Positions 57,851 to 64,000 of a stretch of 64,000 bases of DNA are shown here, piece after piece. This DNA is from Molanna angustata (taxonomy: Eukaryota; Arthropoda; Insecta; Trichoptera; Molannidae), in contig OY754982.1 of NCBI GenBank assembly GCA_963576475.1, forward strand, positions 7,634,458-7,698,457. Reading direction: 5' to 3'. The notes under the pieces are model-generated. The model was not told the origin of the DNA. It saw nothing but the letters and a program-made list of their open reading frames with translations, and did no database searches. A program made the position numbers and the translations under genes. Every line of letters starts with the position of its first letter. Position 1 is the stretch's first letter.

Positions 57851-57980
57851 TACCAGGTACTATGTAAAATATTAATTTAACACGCACCCAATAACAAGTT
57901 GCCACATACTGGAGACAGCTTCAGACTGTAAACACAACTAAAAACTGTGTCTCCACCGGAAATCGAACCCGGGACCTTAG
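57851..57980 (-). mobile_element. SINE1, truncated at the tRNA-like head
   Basis: The minus strand runs AAGGTCCCGGGTTCGATTTC, GGAGACACAGTTTTTAG, GTGTTTACAGTCTG, TGTGGCAACTTGTTATTGGG, GTGCGTGTTAAATTAATATT, GTACCTGGTAGTTG. The A box is absent and the signature GAGACGATTAATATCG is deleted. B box and body are otherwise well conserved. Confidence 0.78.
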
Positions 57981-60900
57981 ATAAAAAATATATTTTGAAT
58001 CTATGATAAAATAGTAAGTAGGGGAGGGTAAAAAACAGATAAAATCAATTTTGGAATTGAAATCCTTCTGAATGAAGGATAAATTAATTACTATTTAAGT
58101 GAAAAATTGTATACAATAGGCAACATTTTCGTTAGTTTTATTGTTATTTTTTTCTAAATGAACAATAAGACTGACTAACTCCAATTCTAGGTTAACCAAA
58201 GCAATTCAGCATTCATTACGGCCACGAAATAGTTAAATAAATAATATAAAACTTTTGTTTTCTGTGGAGGACAAGTGATTCCATTGTCCGGCGTGTAATG
58301 TCATTAGGTACTCGTATATATTATTACGTACTTATTTGTTTACCAAAACCGGTCGTAATAATATAATGAAGGTGCTATGGGCATTGCTGGCGGGTGTGGG
58401 CTCATTCCCTATACATACAATATACTATTATAAAATGCAAAACAATTGACGTTTGAATTGACCAAAGAGAGGAAGCGGCGGTACGCGTCGGGCATTACAA
58501 TATTAATGTTGGTTTTGGGGCAATACGGTCAAGATCATACACATCATCGAGTAAAACATATTGTTTAAATAATGAGTATAACATACGTAAAAAAAATCGA
58601 AAAAAGGGTAGTATTACAGAAATCCTAGGTTCCATAAGAAAAGAAATAAGGAAATATCTCTCCGATGGTGCTACAGCAAAAATCGAGCATTGGTCCTGAA
58701 CTCTGGAAAAAAAACAATGAAGACAAGGATTGAATTATATTTATCACTTTGCTATATACACTTTGTTCATAAAATATGAACATACACCTGATATATTAAT
58801 AATATTATCGTAATATACAATATCTAAACACTTCCGTTCTTATTAAATTGAATAATTTCCCGTATATTCATTAAATTCATATTATTTTTAATTCATTATT
58901 CTAACAAACATGAATATTATAACATTTAAATGGATACACGAAGAATAGTATTAAATAATAGCGTATACTCTTGATTTAATGATATGTGAAAAAAATGAAC
59001 ATTGTAAGGGCCAAAGTGTGAACCTTGAGGCACGCAAGATTTTAAGTATAAAACAAAAACCATCAACAAAGTTTAGGAGCCACTGAACTGGTTCCAGGAG
59101 GGGCGGAGGGGGGACTTGTGAGTGGAACGAAATAAAGACTCCGACGTGGTCGGCCATAAAGCTGAAAACGATACTGCGAGTGGCCCTGCGGACCTTGGAA
59201 CACATAAAATTTATCGCTTCTCGTAGGGATGGGACGACTCGGGTATCGAGATGCGGGTACCGCGATGCTCGAAAGCGCAATAAACCATGGCGAGAGAAGC
59301 GGGCAGAGGGGGGACGAAAGCGTTGAGGGGGGGGGGGAGCGAGTGAGCCGGTCATTACGAATGCAACTTGCAATACGAGTGAACGCGGAATGGATGCAAC
59401 AACAACAATAATAATTGCGACCGCAGAGAGAGCTGAAGAAATAATCGAAACCGGCAAAAATTTACCAAAGGGTCCTTCATCGTGGTCTTGGGAGAGATCC
59501 TGTTCGAACGAAGAATCCAAATAACATATAATCTGAAAACTGGTTTAAGGAAAAACACAAATAATGCAAATTATAACTATCGAATGAACTAAAGGTTTAT
59601 AAGCATAGTTTACATAGTAGTTAAGCGATTGAACAACGACTCCAATTCTATTAAAAGCGGACAATAAAATGGGGTTTGTTTAATTTATTATAATAAATTC
59701 TCATAATTTGAATAAACTTCGCTCAAAGATGCAATAAAACAATAATTCATTGAAGTACTGCACCTATTATAATTTAAACAGACAGGTAAATAAACAAAAA
59801 TTTAGCAAACGAACCTCCAAACAGATTGAAAGTATATCAAACAATAAATTAAAATGAATTATCCCAAATAGAGTGAAACAATCATGCAATACTTATCTCA
59901 ATCAGAAGAATCACGTCGAAAAATCATTTTAAATAGCTGACGAAATACTAAATGAAAGAGATTTCAATTAGCTTGGAGTATTTTGTCTTGTTTGTTAATA
60001 ATAATTTGTATATTTATTTATAATCAATGACGACTCCGAGTACTCTGCTTGGGAGCCTATGGAGGATAAACCAATAAAATACAAATGTTTTTTAATAAAA
60101 ATGATATTTTTGCTGATACACATATTGGTAAAATACATGAAATGTTTGAAAATAAAGAAAAACAATGAAATGTGTTTATGGTAGGTACCTTGTTTTAAAA
60201 TAGGAATTCAAAAGTGCTCGCGATTCAAAGTCGCTTTAACAATACACCCTCTGCACAACCGCAGGACCATTCAGAGGTGAGGCCATTTACTGCTGGAAGT
60301 TGGCATTTTAAAATAAACAAGCGAGTCGTAAAATTACAAAAAATATTATATTGATTTCGAGATTCAATATGCAGTAAAACTCCGAGAGTCGAGTTGCCGA
60401 CAACAATGGGTCGAAGAAACAGCGCATATTGTGCACGCACAAAGCAATAAATATCATATGTATTTTAAGTCGCTGTTATAATACAACCCCAGATGAAAAA
60501 AAAGTCAGTCTCACTTCGGTAAATAACTTTATTTTAGTGTAAATAACTTTATTGAGTTTAAGGCTACCTGTTACACCGGACGCATATGCACACAGACCAA
60601 TGGTCCCCTCGATATTGTAAAAATTTTCTCGTGGAAAATGTGTTGCGCAGCGTTCCTTTCAAGAAATTACAGACCCCAACAAACTATCTGAACAAAGTTC
60701 TTATGATATCCAATAAAACAACTCAATGAGCTAGAAACAATCATTAGTAAGTTGTAAATTCCAACCGACTAGCGCTTGCTGTGCGCAATGGTGACTACAA
60801 CATTTTATCTAACCCAATACGTTGCATGCATCAAATGATAAAGTCTTTAATTGAAGAGTTCGTCTAACATACAAAGACGACCATGAAGAATATCGCCGCC

Positions 60901-62091
60901 AAAATCAGCCCGAAGAGACTTCCTACAGGAAAAACCGGTTCCCGTCGGTATCTGAAGATGGCTAGTCGTTTGAAAAGGAAGGCAGAACTCCGACTGAATA
61001 CGAATCATCACATCACAGTGAGAAAAATTCCCCAACTAATGACTCATAGAATTTGAAACATCGGAATAATTTCTAGATGAGCATTAAAATACAAAATAGT
61101 AAAGACAATTACCGAAAACATATTTACAATCGAGGATACAAAATCAAACATCACAAATAAATCAAGAAATTAATTATGTTTAGGATAAAAATGGCAAAAC
61201 ACACAAAAATAGTAGGATTAAACCAGTTTCTCTCATCATTTGTGCAAATACGTGGGTATTAGTGAAAAAAAAAACCATCGAAGAAATTAGCCGACTGTAG
61301 GTTGCAGATTTGATTTCTAATGACGTAAAAGAAATAGAGAGATTAAGCATATTTCAAACACAAAATAAGCAGTTATGAAATCTCTTGGTGGATGTGGTAT
61401 TGGTAAAAAAATATACTATAATTCAGATACATCTTAAAAAATCAGAGACAAAGAACAGCCCGAATCTGTAGGAATATGGATAACATTGAAAGTCAAAATA
61501 TGAATTCCTTAAAATACGAAGTCGAGTTTATGCTTCCGTGGCCCTCGTACAAATTACACAGAGCGGTGTCGGTTGCCGTGGTTAATTCTGAACACACAAC
61601 AAGAGAACAAAATAAACAACCAACAAACTCCGCGTTAATATACGGTTGGTGGAGCGCAAATAGAATAAGTTAACACTGGACACACATAGGTACATATTCT
61701 CGGAGAATTAAATTACTGGAGGTGCGCTGAAGGAAACTCACGAGACGACCGCAGAACACACACATAATATTGACAGGAGGGAAAACGTTGACCGTACGTA
61801 CTTACACATATACAATCACACTAAAGACGCAAACGAACTAGGAAAGGTGAAGGGCAGTTGCAGAGTCAAAAAGGTCAATCGCTATGAAGATGGATGGAGA
61901 CTAAGAACGGACTTTCTTCCATGAAAACACGCAACGCAATACGGAATTCATTACACTCGACGCGGTTGGTGATTTTGGCAGTGAGGACGAATAACAAATG
62001 AAATCATGGACAGAAATAAATATACGAATTAAATATGGAAAGCACCGAGCAATTAATTTTAAAACATAATTTTATTTTGATTCAACAGATA
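57981..62091. other. Long non-coding stretch
   Basis: Positions 59030-59400 are GC-rich with a run of ten G at about 59327. The minus-strand frame there (58951-59520) starts with TTG and shows no known domain. A small basic plus-strand frame of 57 codons (60883-61056) is also unassigned. No RNA gene or clear mobile element was recognised. Confidence 0.3.
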
Positions 62092-62240
62092 AAGAAATAG
62101 GCCGGCATCAGAAAAGGTGGGCCGATGATATTGTCCCTGTCACTGGAAGTGGATGGGTGCAAAAGGCCCAAAAAAAGACGAGTGGACGTATTTAGAAGAG
62201 GTCTACATCCCGCAGTAGAGAGATGGTTGAATGAATAATA
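62092..62240 (+). pseudogene. LINE ORF2 C-terminal remnant (RW-DDI type)
   Basis: The frame GRHQKRWADDIVPVTGSGWV is followed, after a frameshift near 62178, by EWTYLEEVYIPQ and a stop. GR-Q-RW-DDI, then W-Q-AQ, then W--LEEAY-PQ is a typical tip of insect LINE ORF2 proteins and is related in layout to LINE-B. No 3' tail repeat was identified. Confidence 0.65.
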
Positions 62241-62675
62241 GAAACAAACAGTTACAGACATTTGAAAAAAAGGAAACATAAGAAATGAATAAATCCAGTA
62301 AATTTATCTAATTCAGTAAGTTTCCTAATTAATTCCCTACGAAGACTCGAATGTACTCGAACAAAAATGTTCTTTATGTTATCGTCCCGTTGTTTCTTCC
62401 ATTTCGAAATATTCCTGAGAAAATAGATCAAAAACGGGGTTTTGCTTAGTTAGGAGAATGTATAAGCGACATGTTATTCTGTAAATCAAGCTAGTTGTAA
62501 GATATAATTTGAACCATTCCAACATCATGAATGTATCAAATAACAGCCCCCCAGTCTCAAGTTCCTATACCGAAGATCGATGCGTTTCGAAGGCCTGTCC
62601 AAGACTCCGTGACTGCGGCTTTGAAAACTTTTAAGGCGAAGCAAAAAAAACTGACTGGTTCACCATTATTATTAC
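62241..62675. other. Non-coding stretch
   Basis: No recognisable feature was seen. Confidence 0.3.
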
Positions 62676-62679
62676 GTCC

Positions 62680-62815
62680 GCCATCTTGGGAGATGTTGAC
62701 CGGGAGGGAGCGGGCGCGGCGGGGGTAGGTGCAGGCAGGCCGGTAAGGCAGTGGGTGACCAAACTGGCGGAACGACTGACTCCGCAAACTGCGCATGCGC
62801 GAAAAGATATCCACA
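62680..62815. promoter_or_regulatory. GC-rich promoter-like patch with NRF1-like and YY1-like words
   Basis: In an AT-rich setting this stretch contains CCGCCATCTTGG (resembling the YY1/Pleiohomeotic site), several CGGG/GCGGG words and TGCGCATGCGCG, a full match to the palindromic NRF1/Ewg-type consensus. Such combinations are typical of housekeeping-gene promoters in animals. No exon could be identified on either side, so this is a suggestion only. Confidence 0.25.
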
Positions 62816-63553
62816 ACTACTATGAAATAACATACAACTACTGCAAGAATATTTTAAATAATAAACGCCTCTATTGATGGCGTTAACTTGACACGCAGAT
62901 TCTTGTCAACGTTGAGTTTTTTTTTTAATTCGGGTAGTTATTATAAATCGAAAAGGAATCAAATAAATTTATTATTCACCAATTGATTAAATAACGAGGA
63001 AAATAAGACGATGAATTTTTCAGTTGATTATTCAAAAATACAAATAAAAATAACGTGGAAACACAATTTATAAATAAGTATCAATCAAAATTAAAGAGAT
63101 TTCTCCAAAATTCCGATTTTTCACGACCGAACTTTTTTGCTGACACTTCATATTAAAAATAATTTGATTTTATAAAATTAAGCTACCCATACTTATCTTT
63201 CTCAGTATCATCATTCACTTAATCCTACCATTTCTTTCCTTGGTAGATAATTCCTTTTTATTTCATCACTTTCAGCCTGTATATATACTGTTGCCAATCC
63301 TTCATTATCTCTTTGTGTGGCTGAACCACCATATTATCAAAGCTTGGCAAATTATCCGCACACATCTTTATACAGAACGAACATGACAGCATTTTGGACA
63401 AACATGACAGAAATATGCAAAAGACAAACAACAATTAATACGACTATCGACTTCGACGCCTCCATAATTTTGCAGTTGTTTAAACAACATCGCAACAAGG
63501 GCCAAGAAGCTAAGCAAAATAAAATAATTCTAAAATTTTAGTGTCATAGTTGT
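62816..63553. other. AT-rich non-coding stretch
   Basis: No recognisable feature was seen. Confidence 0.3.
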
Positions 63554-63555
63554 AG

Positions 63556-63668
63556 CCAAACATCTTGAACTCTTGGTCGAGAATGGGGGCGAATTGCACA
63601 TAAGCCGACGAAGCAAAAATACACATGTTTGCGCTCTGCGCAACCGGAAGCTCGTTCAAGATGTTTAG
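63556..63668. repeat. Hairpin repeat with 13-bp arms
   Basis: AAACATCTTGAAC (63558-63570) is complementary to GTTCAAGATGTTT (63654-63666). Inside lies a small perfect stem TTGCGC-TCT-GCGCAA (63629-63643). GC content is higher than outside, which suggests a small inserted element. Confidence 0.5.
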
Positions 63669-63817
63669 CGAAAAATATATCAGATTGGAAATCCAATTTA
63701 AAAATTACAAATAAAATAGAACACAGTATTTTTACATTTATTCATTTGATTTTTTTTTAATTCATTAATAAAAAAAACAACATTATAAATATTTGAAATG
63801 ATGTTGGATTAGTCTTG

Positions 63818-63862
63818 TCAAATTAAGTTTCATTTGAGCTTGATAATGCCGAGACATCTCAT
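63818..63862 (+). mobile_element. One arm of the 45.8-kb foldback element
   Basis: AATTAAGTTTCATTTGAGC, TTGATAATGCCGAGACATCTC. The counterpart at 45950-45990 reads AATTAGTTTCATTTTAGAC, TTTGATAAAGCCGAATCATCTC. The partner arm may lie beyond this point or be lost. Confidence 0.5.
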
Positions 63863-64000
63863 TTGTATGTCATTTGATTTGCTGATATCAAAAAAAAATA
63901 AAAATATGAGAATGTCAGAATAATATGAGGAAAAAAACGAAACTGTGTGTTGTTTTAATGAAAAATCTAATATTGTAAAAAACAAATTAAAAGGAATCAT

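Noticed and set aside
58951..59520. 189-codon minus-strand frame
   Set aside because: It starts with TTG, has no ATG near its beginning, no recognised domain, and lies in a GC-rich patch where stops are rarer.
60883..61056. 57-codon basic plus-strand frame with KMASRLKRKAEL
   Set aside because: Too short and without recognised family or neighbouring LINE features. It may be a decayed LINE tip but cannot be supported.

Overview
The window looks like AT-rich, repeat-dense, essentially gene-free nuclear DNA of an insect, most likely a moth or butterfly. The lepidopteran guess is an inference. It rests on the many short GTAGGTA / ACCTACCTACC runs, the type of tRNA-derived SINEs, the LINE 3' ends carrying ATGTATG or GAAGAAG tails, and a Helitron-like end of a form common in that order. 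I could support no intact host protein-coding gene, rRNA gene or functional tRNA gene. Nearly all coding-like sequence that can be recognised is the C-terminal tip of non-LTR retrotransposon ORF2, left by 5'-truncated insertions.

Layout. 0-5 kb: a LINE ORF2 remnant running off the left edge, a SINE, a GGGCC-ended MITE, a hairpin repeat and two further LINE/SINE remnants. 5-16 kb: mostly unique AT-rich DNA with L2/CR1-like LINE tails, a possible hAT-like element, a diverged direct repeat of about 450 bp (10.66 and 11.80 kb), LINE-A insertions with clean target-site duplications at 12.4 and 15.5 kb, a Helitron-like terminus at 13.9 kb and a SINE doublet at 14.8-15.3 kb. 16-30 kb: foldback hairpins, more LINE remnants, a (TA)n tract next to a 26-bp tandem repeat at 23.7-24.0 kb, and a mosaic at 28.9-29.7 kb in which a SINE splits another repeat. 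29.8-30.4 kb: a 600-bp compound microsatellite. 30-48 kb: mainly unique AT-rich DNA with scattered LINE and SINE pieces, palindromes and a 270-bp foldback element at 45.8 kb. 48-64 kb: LINE remnants at 48.1, 52.0, 52.8, 54.8 and 62.1 kb, a 162-bp foldback inserted in one of them, the unoccupied counterpart of the nested SINE site (51.6 kb), and a GC-rich promoter-like patch at 62.7-62.8 kb.

The elements do not form a pathway. They read as a record of transposition: at least six LINE types represented only by 3' ends, three tRNA-derived SINE families, several inverted-repeat MITEs and one Helitron-like end. The best-supported events are three LINE-A insertions with 11-15 bp duplications and one SINE insertion for which the empty site exists elsewhere in the same window. 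Element names such as LINE-A or SINE1 are local labels, and clade assignments are tentative. All comparisons were made by eye.
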